64,000 nt of DNA from an uncultured Bacteroides sp. (GCF_963677685.1 NZ_OY782186.1:3038001-3102000), one strand, 5' to 3'. Shown: positions 18,515-27,307, counted from the first letter of the stretch. Numbers and translations: made by a program. The notes: generated by a model from the letters alone, not told the origin.

Positions 18515-20680
18515 ATGAAGAAAATTGTACTTACTCTGATACTTTCTCTCTCGCTCCCACTCTTGACGAAAGCCGATGAAGGCATGTGGATGCTAACCGA
18601 CCTGAAACAACAGAATGCGGTAGCTATGAGGGAGTTGGGACTAGAGATTCCAATTGATCAGATATATAATCCCACGGGCATCTCTTTGAAAGATGCCGTG
18701 GTTCATTTTGGTAGAGGATGTACTGCTGAAGTTATTTCATCGGAAGGACTCGTACTAACTAATCATCACTGTGGATACGGAGCTATACAGCAGCAAAGTA
18801 GTGTGGAACACGACTATCTTACCGATGGCTTCTGGGCCATGAGCCATAGCGAAGAGCTACCTTGCAAGGATCTCACCATTACTTTTATTGATAAAATTCT
18901 AGATGTTACTAAGTATGTAACTGAACAATTAAAGATAGATGAGGACCCTAACGGCACTAACTATCTTTCGCCTAAATATCTAACGAAAGTAGCCGACCGC
19001 TTTGCAAAAAAAGAAGGAATAATAATTACTCCTGCCACCAAACTAGAGTTAAAAGCTTTTTATGGCGGAAACAAATACTATTTATTTGTCAAAACAGTAT
19101 ATAGTGACATTCGTATGGTGGGAGCACCTCCTTCTTCAATAGGTAAATTTGGTGCCGATACCGATAATTGGATGTGGCCCAGACATACAGGTGACTTCTC
19201 TCTGTTTCGCATTTACGCAGACAAGAACGGTAAGCCAGCTCCTTACTCTAAAGATAACGTACCTCTTCAGGTAAAGAAGCATCTTACTATCAGTTTGGCT
19301 GGTGTACAAGAGGGAGATTTTACTTTCATCATGGGATTTCCTGGACGCAACTGGCGATATATGATTTCTGATGAAGTAAAAGAACGCATGCAGACCACAA
19401 ACTTTATGCGCCATCACGTGCGTGAAGTGAGACAGGAAGTGTTAATGACGCAAATGCAGAAAGATCCTGCCGTACGTATTCATTACGCAAGCAAATATGC
19501 TTCTTCGGCAAATTATTGGAAAAATGCCATCGGAATGAACGAAGGACTTGTTCGCCTAAAAGTTCTTGACACCAAACGTGCTCAGGAAGAAAAGTTACTA
19601 GCTTTAGGAAAAGCAAAAGGAGATGATTCTTATCAAAAAGCATTTGATGAAATACGTTCTATCGTAGCTCAACGGCATGATGCAATGTATCATCAACAAG
19701 CCATTGGTGAAGCTCTCATCAAAGCGCTCGATTTTATGAAGATCCCTTCAACCTCTGCTCTATTTGAAGCATTAAAAAGCAAGGAATCTTCTAAAATCCA
19801 AGCCGCAACAGAAAAGTTAAAAAAAGAGGCTAATCAATATTTCGCTTTTGTGCCATTCCCTAAGATCGAAGAATTAGTTGGCAAAAAGATGTTGCAAACT
19901 TACGCCAATTACATTCCCGAAGAACAACGCATCAGTATTTTTAAAACCATTGCTAAGCGTTACAAAGGTAACAGTGCAGCTTTCATTGAGGATTGTTTTT
20001 CTTCTTCCATCTTCGGTTCAAAAAAGAACTTCGATAAATTCATTAAGCATCCTTCTGCTAAGAAGCTTAAAAAAGATCCAATGGTACTTTTCAAAAAATC
20101 GATAAATGAAGGCTTGTATCAAACGCAACTAGCGATGAAAGAAGCAAATAAGAACTACGACGCTGCTCATAAAGTATGGGTCAAAGGAATAATGGATATG
20201 AAACTTGCGGAAGGGAAACCTATTTATCCGGATGCCAACTCAACACTGAGACTAACTTACGGAAAGGTACGCTCTTACGAACAGGCTGACGGAATTGAAT
20301 ATAACTACTATACCACCTTACGAGGGGTGATGGAGAAAGAAGATCCCACTAACTGGGAATTTGTAGTTCCCGCCAAGTTAAAAGAATTATATCAAAACAA
20401 AGATTTCGGCAGATACGCTATGAAAGATGGTAAAATGCCCGTTTGTTTTATTGTCGATACAGATAATACCGGAGGAAACTCAGGAAGTCCCGTATTCAAT
20501 GCCAAAGGTCAACTAATAGGGGCTGGATTCGACCGTAATTACGAAGGGCTGACCGGAGACATTGCTTTCCGTCCCTCTTCTCAACGTGCCATTTGCGTAG
20601 ACATTCGTTACGTATTATTTATCATTGATAAATATGCAGGCGCATCCAACATAATCAAAGAATTGACTATTTCTGAATAG
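18515..20680 (+). CDS. dpp11: S46 dipeptidyl-peptidase, DPP11 type (acidic P1)
   Basis: 721 residues, same length and layout as the preceding protein: signal peptide ending near [16 protein letters not shown] with the catalytic His, and GGNSGSP with Ser656. At Ser+18 it has Arg674 (GFDRNYEG), the residue that selects Asp or Glu at P1 in Porphyromonas DPP11. The two enzymes together cover acidic and hydrophobic dipeptides. The pair evidently arose by tandem duplication, though the middle helical domains have diverged. Confidence 0.92.
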   Translation: MKKIVLTLILSLSLPLLTKADEGMWMLTDLKQQNAVAMRELGLEIPIDQIYNPTGISLKDAVVHFGRGCTAEVISSEGLVLTNHHCGYGAIQQQSSVEHDYLTDGFWAMSHSEELPCKDLTITFIDKILDVTKYVTEQLKIDEDPNGTNYLSPKYLTKVADRFAKKEGIIITPATKLELKAFYGGNKYYLFVKTVYSDIRMVGAPPSSIGKFGADTDNWMWPRHTGDFSLFRIYADKNGKPAPYSKDNVPLQVKKHLTISLAGVQEGDFTFIMGFPGRNWRYMISDEVKERMQTTNFMRHHVREVRQEVLMTQMQKDPAVRIHYASKYASSANYWKNAIGMNEGLVRLKVLDTKRAQEEKLLALGKAKGDDSYQKAFDEIRSIVAQRHDAMYHQQAIGEALIKALDFMKIPSTSALFEALKSKESSKIQAATEKLKKEANQYFAFVPFPKIEELVGKKMLQTYANYIPEEQRISIFKTIAKRYKGNSAAFIEDCFSSSIFGSKKNFDKFIKHPSAKKLKKDPMVLFKKSINEGLYQTQLAMKEANKNYDAAHKVWVKGIMDMKLAEGKPIYPDANSTLRLTYGKVRSYEQADGIEYNYYTTLRGVMEKEDPTNWEFVVPAKLKELYQNKDFGRYAMKDGKMPVCFIVDTDNTGGNSGSPVFNAKGQLIGAGFDRNYEGLTGDIAFRPSSQRAICVDIRYVLFIIDKYAGASNIIKELTISE

Positions 20681-20702
20681 AAATCACTATCTGAGTGGAG
20701 GA

Positions 20703-20885
20703 TTAAATAAAATCCTCCACCAGATACATTTCGTCCATTAGATCTCTCATCATATCTTGCAGATTATCTACCGCTTCTTCAGGAGAATCACCATAGGCAT
20801 TACAGCCCATATTATTGGATAACCAGGCGAAGTACCCACCATCCGTCGTACGTTCTAGTACAAATTCGTCTCTATTTAATTTCAT
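20703..20885 (-). CDS. Small HicB-like (UPF0150-type) protein without a HicA partner
   Basis: 60 residues with the compact HicB-like fold pattern: FVLERTTDGGYFAWLSN, then GCNAYGDSPEEAVDNLQDMMRDL. HicB antitoxins look like this, but no HicA-type gene adjoins and there is no added DNA-binding domain. Its ATG overlaps the TGA of the glycosyltransferase gene (ATGA), so translation is coupled to that gene. An antitoxin role is therefore doubtful. Confidence 0.65.
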   Translation of the reverse strand: MKLNRDEFVLERTTDGGYFAWLSNNMGCNAYGDSPEEAVDNLQDMMRDLMDEMYLVEDFI

Positions 20886-22012
20886 ATTGATAAATATTTA
20901 GTAAAATTAGGTAATGTGAAAACAGATGATTCTATCTCTGTCAACGTTTCAAGCTCATTAATGATCAAACGTTCGCTACTGCGAGCCCAATACAAGAATG
21001 TAGTATTTGGTTTATATTCATCCTCAGAAAAACGTAGCAAGGTTTCGATATCAAACCCATCCGCCACAACTCCTGCTCCGGCTCTCTGAGCATCGTAAGC
21101 ATTGCAATCTTGCTCAATATGCGCCGGAACCATTAGTACCGGTTTGCCTAGATACATTGCTTCACAAATAGATTCAAAACCAGCTGTGCTGGCATAAGCC
21201 TTACAAGCAGACATATAATTCAAGAATTTCACATCATCAATTTGATGAAAGTGTAAATTCTCATCTATCTCTGTCACCTCATCAGCTCCTGATTTATCCC
21301 AAAAGAAATGTAAAGGCACCCTCGGATGCAAATGATGAAATTCATGAACACTGTCGGAAAAGCCCGAATTGACCATATAACCGTGAATATAATTTTCTTG
21401 TTCGGGCTGCAAAGAAGTAACTTCCCTGCGAAGCAAAGGTGGTACAACAATTACTCTGCTCTCAGAATCGTCCTCCATCTCGACAAATGAAAGGGCTAAA
21501 CGCTTTGCAGCTCCCATAGAGGTCAAGCGAGTAAAAAAACGGAGCATAGACAGTTGAGCCGGACTTTTTCGGGGGAATTCAAAATCTTTATGTAAAAAGA
21601 GATATTGATGACCAATACAAATATAAGGGACGGAAGGGCGAAAAAGAAGGTATGTGAGCCCAGTTAATAGTTCGTAGAAGTTAATAACCACTTCCGCCCC
21701 TGTATCTTTAATTCTTTGATTAATATAATGCATGCTCCGAAGATACTCCGGTACACGGAGCATGTTGTAAGCCAAGCTTTTTTTCAAGCAGGCACGTTTA
21801 TTAGCTTGCGTAGGCAAGAAATTAGGACTGATAAACCGCTTTACCGGCGCCTTTATCGTACGGTTAAAAAAGCCGGGTAAGGTTCTCGAAGAGCTTTTGC
21901 CCACCAATACTTCCACTACCTCGTGTCCGTTGCGTAACAACATCTCTTCCAACGTGATGGCTTGGGTAAAATGCCCTCTACCCTCTCCTTGCACAACAAA
22001 CAAAAATTTCAT
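20882..22012 (-). CDS. Glycosyltransferase of the MurG-like GT-B type
   Basis: 376 residues. The N-terminus MKFLFVVQGEGRGHFTQAI has the GxGRGH nucleotide-sugar transferase signature, and the second half has AYASTAGFESICEAMYLGKP, the sugar-nucleotide site typical of GT-B fold enzymes of the MurG/GT28 group. No membrane span or signal is seen, so it acts at the inner face of the membrane. It overlaps the metallophosphoesterase gene upstream by four bases (ATGA). A role in surface glycolipid assembly is plausible, but the acceptor is unknown. Confidence 0.75.
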   Translation of the reverse strand: MKFLFVVQGEGRGHFTQAITLEEMLLRNGHEVVEVLVGKSSSRTLPGFFNRTIKAPVKRFISPNFLPTQANKRACLKKSLAYNMLRVPEYLRSMHYINQRIKDTGAEVVINFYELLTGLTYLLFRPSVPYICIGHQYLFLHKDFEFPRKSPAQLSMLRFFTRLTSMGAAKRLALSFVEMEDDSESRVIVVPPLLRREVTSLQPEQENYIHGYMVNSGFSDSVHEFHHLHPRVPLHFFWDKSGADEVTEIDENLHFHQIDDVKFLNYMSACKAYASTAGFESICEAMYLGKPVLMVPAHIEQDCNAYDAQRAGAGVVADGFDIETLLRFSEDEYKPNTTFLYWARSSERLIINELETLTEIESSVFTLPNFTKYLSI

Positions 22013-22815
22013 GATGCTATCGTTATTTGCAAAGGTTGCTTATCCTCCTCCTTAGGATGACTAAGGAGCATTTCATTAAAATAACGTACTGTCCAGTTTC
22101 CATCTTCATCTTCAGTCAACGCAGAAAGTGTTTCCACCCAATCACCAGAGTTCAGATAATGAATGCCTTCCAAATAAGTATTGGCAGGATGATGGATATG
22201 TCCACAAATCACCCCATCGCACTTTTTAGAACGAGCCAGACGAACGAGTTCCGTTTCATAATTACATATATAAGAAACCGCCGATTTCACTTTATTCTTA
22301 ATAGACTGAGAAAGTGAATAATAAGGTTTCCCTTGCTTCATTCGGCGAGCATTATAAATTCTGTTGAGCCATAACAAAAAAGAATATCCGCTATCTCCCA
22401 ACATAGCTAGCCATTTCATCTGTGTCGTAACACTATCAAAAACGTCACCATGAGTAACATAATAACGTCTTCCATGGCTTTCATAGGTACAGTCTTTCAC
22501 GATTCTCACATTATAGAAATTCAGTGGAGCCAGGTTATCTAAGAAATCATCGTGATTACCACGTACATAAATGACTTCCGTACCAAAATTTTCCATCATC
22601 TTCATGATAACCTTAAAAAAATCAGTATGTTTAGATTTCCATTTGTGCAAACCGCTTTTCTTCAGATGCCAACCATCTATAATATCCCCATTGAGTATCA
22701 ATCGGTCACAATTTATAGATTGAAGGAAAGTAGTTACCTCTTCTGTTTTTGAATGAGGAGATCCTAAATGGATATCTGAAAGAACTACTGTAGGATAATA
22801 AGTGCGTAAATGCAT
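22009..22815 (-). CDS. Metallophosphoesterase, UDP-2,3-diacylglucosamine diphosphatase-like (LpxH-like)
   Basis: 268 residues with the five metal-binding blocks in order: VVLSDIHLGSPHS, NGDIIDGW, YVRGNHDDF, a His in YYVTHGDVFDS, and GVICGHIHHP with a following NSGDWVE. This arrangement is that of LpxH and its relatives, which split UDP-diacylglucosamine in lipid A synthesis. Whether this copy is the lipid A enzyme or a paralogue that works with the coupled glycosyltransferase on another lipid is open. Confidence 0.8.
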   Translation of the reverse strand: MHLRTYYPTVVLSDIHLGSPHSKTEEVTTFLQSINCDRLILNGDIIDGWHLKKSGLHKWKSKHTDFFKVIMKMMENFGTEVIYVRGNHDDFLDNLAPLNFYNVRIVKDCTYESHGRRYYVTHGDVFDSVTTQMKWLAMLGDSGYSFLLWLNRIYNARRMKQGKPYYSLSQSIKNKVKSAVSYICNYETELVRLARSKKCDGVICGHIHHPANTYLEGIHYLNSGDWVETLSALTEDEDGNWTVRYFNEMLLSHPKEEDKQPLQITIAS

Positions 22816-22980
22816 AATCTATTTTAATTTTGTTATGCAAATATCAGTCATCCAGATTACAAGAGCATGACTGTTCTATTACTTTCCAATGAACAATACT
22901 TCAAATAGAACGTTTCTATTTCAATCAAACAGTTAATTTGATTTCTTAAAAGTTGATCAAATTATTAAAATAAAAATGAA

Positions 22981-23277
22981 ATGGAAAAATTAGAAGCATT
23001 AATAAAATCAAAAAGCCCCGTTCTTGTTGATTTTTTCGCTGAATGGTGCGGACCTTGCAAAACAATGAAACCGATTCTTGAAGAAGTAAAAGGACAGATA
23101 GGAGAAAAAGCTCGCATCGTAAAGATCGATGTAGACAAGTCTGAAGGTATAGCTGAGAAATATCACATACAGGCCGTACCGACCTTTATCTTATTTAAAA
23201 ACGGAGAATCGCTTTGGAGACACTCGGGTATCATACAGAGTGCAGAGTTAAAAGAAGTTATTGAACAATACACCTAA
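22981..23277 (+). CDS. trxA: Thioredoxin
   Basis: 98 residues covering only the thioredoxin fold, with DFFAEWCGPCKTMKPIL (active-site CGPC) and the cis-Pro in VPTFILFKNG. It lacks a signal peptide and acts in the cytoplasm as a protein disulfide reductase. The next gene, a secreted relative, starts four bases after it. Confidence 0.93.
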   Translation: MEKLEALIKSKSPVLVDFFAEWCGPCKTMKPILEEVKGQIGEKARIVKIDVDKSEGIAEKYHIQAVPTFILFKNGESLWRHSGIIQSAELKEVIEQYT

Positions 23278-23281
23278 CAAG

Positions 23282-23746
23282 ATGAAAAGATCATTTATCA
23301 CTCTTATACTTGCTGCCATCGCTGGTTTATCTTTTGCTGCTCAACATCAGGTAAAGGAGAACAAGAAAGGAGACAATGGTGGAGAAGTTGTTGCTATGAA
23401 CAAAGCAAACTTTATCAATAAAGTATGCGACTTTGAAAATTCTTCTGAATGGAAGTACAAAGGTGACAAACCGGCTATTATCGATCTATATGCGGACTGG
23501 TGCGGACCTTGCAGAATGATTGCTCCTATCATGAAGAATCTCGCTAAAGAGTACAATGGGAAAGTTTATTTCTACAAGGTTAATGTGGATAGGGAAAGAG
23601 AAATAGCTTCATATTTTCAAGCTACCAGCATCCCTCTCGTGGTTTATATTCCTGTCAAAGGAGAACCAAGACTATTTAGAGGTGCCGCTGATAAGGCAAG
23701 TTATAAAAAGGCTATTGATCAATTCTTATTAAAAGCTAATAAATAA
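23282..23746 (+). CDS. Exported thioredoxin-like protein
   Basis: A signal peptide (MKRSFITLILAAIAGLSFAA) is followed by a thioredoxin fold with DLYADWCGPCRMIAPIM and the cis-Pro region TSIPLVVYIP. The frame is open back to an ATG at 23261 inside trxA, but the ATG at 23282 gives a clean signal peptide and a four-base gap. The protein would be a periplasmic thiol-disulfide factor; substrates are unknown. Confidence 0.85.
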   Translation: MKRSFITLILAAIAGLSFAAQHQVKENKKGDNGGEVVAMNKANFINKVCDFENSSEWKYKGDKPAIIDLYADWCGPCRMIAPIMKNLAKEYNGKVYFYKVNVDREREIASYFQATSIPLVVYIPVKGEPRLFRGAADKASYKKAIDQFLLKANK

Positions 23747-23775
23747 GCGAAAAGAAAATATTAAATATAAAATAA

Positions 23776-23835
23776 AAAGAGTTGCAGTTTGATTCGATAT
23801 ACAAGAATCTATTTACTGCAACTCTTTCCTTTTTA
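23776..23835. terminator. Bidirectional terminator after the thioredoxin pair
   Basis: AAAGAGTTGCAGT pairs with ACTGCAACTCTTT (13 bp) around a ~26-base loop, with CCTTTTT after it and an A run before it. It separates the thioredoxin operon from the converging HxlR gene. Confidence 0.85.
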
Positions 23836-23887
23836 TATACAGCTTAATATTCTATATATTACTACTCTTTACAAAATAAGTACAAGC

Positions 23888-24229
23888 CTACTCCACATGC
23901 TGAAAAATGCCGAAATGTTCATTGGCCCATGTCGTAAGACTTGTAATGTGAGGCATCAATGACTGCCCTACTTCTGTTAGCGAATATTCCACACGGGGAG
24001 GTACCACAGGATATACTTCACGATGAATCAAATGGTTAATTTCTAATCGTTTCAAAGTAGACGAAAGCATCTTTTGAGAAATGTCTACCATCTCCTTCTG
24101 TATCTCGCTAAAGCGTAAAGTTCCTTTAGTATCCAAAACATACAAAATCAACATTGACCATTTATCCCCAAATTGATTAACAACATGCCTGATAGGGCAA
24201 AAAGCATATTCTTCCGGAAGTTCTTTCAT
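23888..24229 (-). CDS. HxlR family winged-helix regulator
   Basis: 113 residues with the family pattern: CPIRHVVNQFGDKWSMLIL, FSEIQKEMVDISQKMLSSTLKRLE (recognition helix), then the wing VVPPRVEYSLTEVG. The only Cys is residue 11, the place where redox-sensing members such as YodB-type proteins carry their reactive thiol. It is divergent from an NAD(P)-binding protein gene with a 14-bp palindrome between them, so it likely represses that gene and itself in response to oxidants or electrophiles. Confidence 0.88.
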   Translation of the reverse strand: MKELPEEYAFCPIRHVVNQFGDKWSMLILYVLDTKGTLRFSEIQKEMVDISQKMLSSTLKRLEINHLIHREVYPVVPPRVEYSLTEVGQSLMPHITSLTTWANEHFGIFQHVE

Positions 24230-24254
24230 CTCTATTTATATTTATAACTAACTG

Positions 24255-24262
24255 CAAATCTA
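24255..24262 (-). promoter_or_regulatory. -7 box for the HxlR gene
   Basis: Minus-strand TAGATTTG fits TAnnTTTG and lies 26 bases before the HxlR start codon. Confidence 0.45.
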
Positions 24263-24365
24263 TAAAACTATCTTTTAGTAACAAAGTATATATTATTAAT
24301 TAGCTCACTTATTATGCAAAGTTTGTTAAAACAAAATTCATAAACCTTTATCAGTCAGCAAATGT

Positions 24366-24379
24366 TACTTATAAGTAAG
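24366..24379. promoter_or_regulatory. Palindromic operator candidate TTACTTATAAGTAA
   Basis: A perfect 14-bp palindrome in the 250-base divergent region. It lies about 46 bases before the -7 box of the oxidoreductase gene. Its TACTTAT-AAGTA pattern resembles operators reported for HxlR-type regulators, from memory. Confidence 0.5.
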
Positions 24380-24401
24380 TGAATTACCCTTTCGTGCCTT
24401 A

Positions 24402-24432
24402 TTGCAGCCTCCGAATCATTCAACTATATTTG
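24402..24432 (+). promoter_or_regulatory. Promoter of the NAD(P)-binding protein gene
   Basis: ATTG (24402-24405), 19 bases, then TATATTTG (24425-24432): both boxes and spacing fit the Bacteroides vegetative promoter. The start codon is 47 bases further. Confidence 0.6.
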
Positions 24433-24479
24433 TTGTACACTTCTAAAGAAATATGTAATATCTTATAATATATAGGAAA

Positions 24480-25136
24480 ATGAAAAGAAAAAAAATTGTA
24501 TTAATCGGAGCAAGCGGCTTCGTTGGTTCAGCGATTCTTAATGAAGCGTTGAACAGGGGACATGAGGTAACAGCAGTCGTGCGTAATCCCGAAAAAATAA
24601 AAACAGAGCATGCTAATCTGATCGTCAAAAAAGCTGATATATCGTCAGAAGAAACGGTAAAACTTATCACCACAGGAGCAGACGCAGTAATCAGTGCCTA
24701 CAACCCCGGATGGACAAACCCTAATATTTATAAAGATACATTAAAGAACTACTCCAGTATACTCAACGGCACGAAGGCAGCCGGAGTAAAAAGATTGCTT
24801 TGCGTAGGAGGAGCAGGTACTCTCTTCGTCGAACCGGGCCTTCGCTTAATGGATACAGGTGTTCTACCCGAGGCAATTATGCCTGGAGTCAAATCTTTGG
24901 CAGAATTTTACCTAAATACACTTTGTTCGGAAAAAGGTATTGATTGGGTTTTCTTCTCTCCTGCAGGCAATATTGCCCCTGGAGAGCGTACCGGAAAATT
25001 TCGTTTGGGCAAAGATGACTTAATTGTGGATGCCGAGGGAAAAAGCAACATTTCAGTAGAAGACTATGCCGTTGCTATGATCGACGAATTAGAAAGACCA
25101 AGCTATCACCAAGAACGTTTTACCATCGGCTATTAA
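24480..25136 (+). CDS. NAD(P)H-binding protein (atypical short-chain dehydrogenase/NmrA-like)
   Basis: 218 residues beginning with a Rossmann fold: KIVLIGASGFVGSAIL (GxxGxxG) and VTAVVRNPEKI. The typical VDAEGKSNISVEDYAVAMIDELERP segment near the end is shared with the atypical SDR group that includes flavin- or quinone-linked reductases. The family often lacks a clear Tyr-x3-Lys catalytic pair, as here. The divergent HxlR gene points to a detoxification role, induced by oxidants or electrophiles; substrate unknown. Confidence 0.82.
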   Translation: MKRKKIVLIGASGFVGSAILNEALNRGHEVTAVVRNPEKIKTEHANLIVKKADISSEETVKLITTGADAVISAYNPGWTNPNIYKDTLKNYSSILNGTKAAGVKRLLCVGGAGTLFVEPGLRLMDTGVLPEAIMPGVKSLAEFYLNTLCSEKGIDWVFFSPAGNIAPGERTGKFRLGKDDLIVDAEGKSNISVEDYAVAMIDELERPSYHQERFTIGY

Positions 25137-25166
25137 TCTCCTCTAATTTTACAAATAAATTAGTAT

Positions 25167-25214
25167 AAAAGAGCTGTTTTTTGTATATTTGGTACATCAA
25201 AAAATGGCTCTTTT
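25167..25214 (+). terminator. Terminator of the NAD(P)-binding protein gene
   Basis: AAAAGAGC and GCTCTTTT are the outer arms of a stem, with inner TTTTTTG and CAAAAAA pairing as well. It lies 30 bases after the stop codon. Confidence 0.75.
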
Positions 25215-25255
25215 ATAAGAGTTTACCTAAAAGAAAGCAATAACTCTTCGTTCTC

Positions 25256-25321
25256 CACATGCGAACCCGCGAGACTGCACATGGAAACTGTACAGACTAC
25301 ACGTGGGGAGTGTAGAGATCA
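25256..25321. repeat. Three degenerate 22-bp tandem units
   Basis: Three adjacent 22-base units start CACATG, CACATG and CACGTG, at 25256, 25278 and 25300, and share a purine-rich middle. They lie in the 442-base gap between the oxidoreductase and HAD genes. No gene of convincing quality is seen around them. Confidence 0.55.
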
Positions 25322-25364
25322 CAGGCATAAAACAAAATGCTATTCCCATCTAATACCTTTCTTC

Positions 25365-25490
25365 TTACCACTCTTTATAGATAATAATAGCATTAAGCAT
25401 GATAGTTAAAGCCGCCAAAGACAAAGAAGGAGAGGATAAAGCGATGATACAATATGTAGTGTAGTAATAAATGTATAGGAAATAAAAAAA
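25365..25490 (-). other. Possible remnant of a membrane-protein C-terminus
   Basis: A minus-strand frame without a start codon ends at 25365 and encodes a hydrophobic tail ending TIMLNAIIIYKEW. It could be the last helix of a lost transporter or P-type ATPase, but it is too short to assign and may be chance. Confidence 0.15.
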
Positions 25491-25548
25491 CTATTCCAAC
25501 ATTCAGCACACTGACTTTTGTTAGTCATCGTGCTGAATGCTGGAATAG
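25491..25548 (-). terminator. Terminator of the inositol-lipid gene cluster
   Basis: On the minus strand a stem from CTATTCCAGCATTCAGCAC and its partner arm (one mismatch) is followed by a run of T. It lies 31 bases past the stop codon of the HAD gene, the last gene of the leftward cluster. Confidence 0.85.
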
Positions 25549-25578
25549 ATCGTATTTTTTATAAAAGAGAGAGGTTGA

Positions 25579-26292
25579 TTAATCAAGCAGAAGAGGAATC
25601 AATTCTCCTAATGAATAGATAAAGTCTCTGCTAGTATCTATCTTTTCCGGAAGAATGTTCTCCGGATATCCTTGTATCGTAGAGCACCCCAAGCTTAAAG
25701 CAGGAAGAATATCGTTCTTTGTGGAATCTCCGATAACAATAACCTCTTCGGGCTTAAAGCCGGCACGGGTAATTGCAATCTCCCATAATTTAGGATCAGG
25801 TTTGCGCACTCCTTCAATGGTAGAGTCAGTAATAGAAAGAAAATAATCAGCTATATTGAGGCTAGTAACCACCTTTTTTATATTGCCATAGTAATTAGAA
25901 ACCAACAACAAAGTGTAGTGTTTAGCCAATTCTCTAAGCACCGGTGCGTTGCGTAGCACATAATCTTGTGAAAAGGCTGTTACGGCAGAAGCTACTTTAA
26001 ACGAAAGATCTTCTCTATTTTCTTCAGTAGCGGCTATGACTCCCCGTTCAATAAGATTTGAAACTTGCAGATGAGTTTTAAAAAGTTGCGTTTCAAGTAA
26101 AGAGTGATTGGGTTGTACCAATTGTAACGCCTCCATCTGCCGTTCAGCATACACATAAGAGTCATAAAAAGTCTCACGTGTCACAGGCAATTTTAATTGA
26201 TCCACATAAACCATCAAGTATATGTCTAACCAATGCATAAACGGGGAATCAAGAGTTCCACCAAAGTCAAAAGCTAAAGCTTTTATCTTCAT
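25579..26292 (-). CDS. HAD-superfamily hydrolase, putative lipid-pathway phosphatase
   Basis: Residues from the Met at 26292 show the HAD motifs: I, ALAFDFGGTLDS; II, LLVSNYYG; III, KPDPKLWE; IV, VIGDSTKND. An alpha-helical cap lies between I and II. The frame extends six codons upstream, but the later Met avoids overlap with the preceding gene. As the last gene of a cluster for inositol lipids, it may dephosphorylate phosphatidylinositol-phosphate to phosphatidylinositol, a step known in Bacteroides; that link is inference. A housekeeping phosphatase is the alternative. Confidence 0.8.
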   Translation of the reverse strand: MKIKALAFDFGGTLDSPFMHWLDIYLMVYVDQLKLPVTRETFYDSYVYAERQMEALQLVQPNHSLLETQLFKTHLQVSNLIERGVIAATEENREDLSFKVASAVTAFSQDYVLRNAPVLRELAKHYTLLLVSNYYGNIKKVVTSLNIADYFLSITDSTIEGVRKPDPKLWEIAITRAGFKPEEVIVIGDSTKNDILPALSLGCSTIQGYPENILPEKIDTSRDFIYSLGELIPLLLD

Positions 26293-26296
26293 TAAA

Positions 26297-27307
26297 TTAT
26301 CTGCTATCATCTATATTACTCTTTTTTTTATTACCAACTTTCATGAGAGCAAGTCCCACTACAATCCAAAACATCTCTCTTACCCGAGTGATCAATGCCG
26401 TATAAACGCCGTATGCTCCCGAAAGAGAAAGACCGCCAACCGCCAAAGCAAAACCGCCTTCACGTCCCCCAAGCTGCATTGGCATAAAGAAGAAAAGATT
26501 AGCCAATAAGGAGGAGAAAGCAACAATCAACACACAATCTACAAAACTAACATCGGTAGTCAAGATATTCATGATCAGCCAAACCTCTACACAAGAAGCA
26601 ACACGAGCTACAAACTCCAAAGATAAAGCACCATAAAAGGTACTCTTTCTCTGTTTATGCATCAAAGCAATTTGTTGATCTATCGTTTCAAGTTTATCTT
26701 TATGCTTATCAGCAAAGTGAACAGCATGCTTTTTCAAATAGGGTATTTTACTACACAAGCGCACAAACGCTACAGCCATTCCGTGACGATAACCTTTTAT
26801 AAAAAGGATGATCAGCAACAGGCATAGAGTAGTGATAAGCCCCAACACAATCGCCATAAACCAGCCAACAGGAAACAACAATACATAAATAAATACTGAA
26901 GTAAGCCAAAAACAAAAATGAGAAGAGATGTGCATCATGACGAAAAGGATGACGGAAGAGGTAGCACGTTCCACTCCCAAATAAGGCGTCAATTCCATAA
27001 TACGATATGGTTCTCCACCCATCAACCCCACAGGAGTAACATAGTTGAGCGCAAACCCGGATATAGTAAATTTATAGACTTTCAAGAAAGAAATCGGACT
27101 GCGCTTACCATCTTTAATAATAAGGAACCATGAAGCCGCATTCACAAAGTAAATAATGAGCCACAACACCAATACAAGAGGCAGATAAGCTCCTGCCCTC
27201 TTTAAGTTATTCCACAATTCATCATACTTCATATCAAATGAAAAAAGCATGATAATTACTGCCAAAATACCAAAACAGAGGAATATGTTACGAAATTTAC
27301 TATTCAT
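26297..27307 (-). CDS. Flippase-like integral membrane protein (UPF0104 / lysylphosphatidylglycerol synthase TM family)
   Basis: 336 residues with about eight hydrophobic segments, starting FLCFGILAVIIMLFSF, and the family pattern FALNYVTPVGLMGGEPYRI and MPMQLGGREGGFALAVGG. These membrane domains occur in lipid-modifying enzymes and in putative lipid flippases. Its start overlaps the phosphatidyltransferase gene by eight bases. The context suggests it moves or anchors a product of this inositol-lipid pathway; nothing in it shows a catalytic site. Confidence 0.8.
   Translation of the reverse strand: MNSKFRNIFLCFGILAVIIMLFSFDMKYDELWNNLKRAGAYLPLVLVLWLIIYFVNAASWFLIIKDGKRSPISFLKVYKFTISGFALNYVTPVGLMGGEPYRIMELTPYLGVERATSSVILFVMMHISSHFCFWLTSVFIYVLLFPVGWFMAIVLGLITTLCLLLIILFIKGYRHGMAVAFVRLCSKIPYLKKHAVHFADKHKDKLETIDQQIALMHKQRKSTFYGALSLEFVARVASCVEVWLIMNILTTDVSFVDCVLIVAFSSLLANLFFFMPMQLGGREGGFALAVGGLSLSGAYGVYTALITRVREMFWIVVGLALMKVGNKKKSNIDDSR

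Noticed and set aside
20703..20885. HicAB toxin-antitoxin system
   Set aside because: Only a HicB-like protein is present; neither side has a HicA-type gene of ~60-80 residues.
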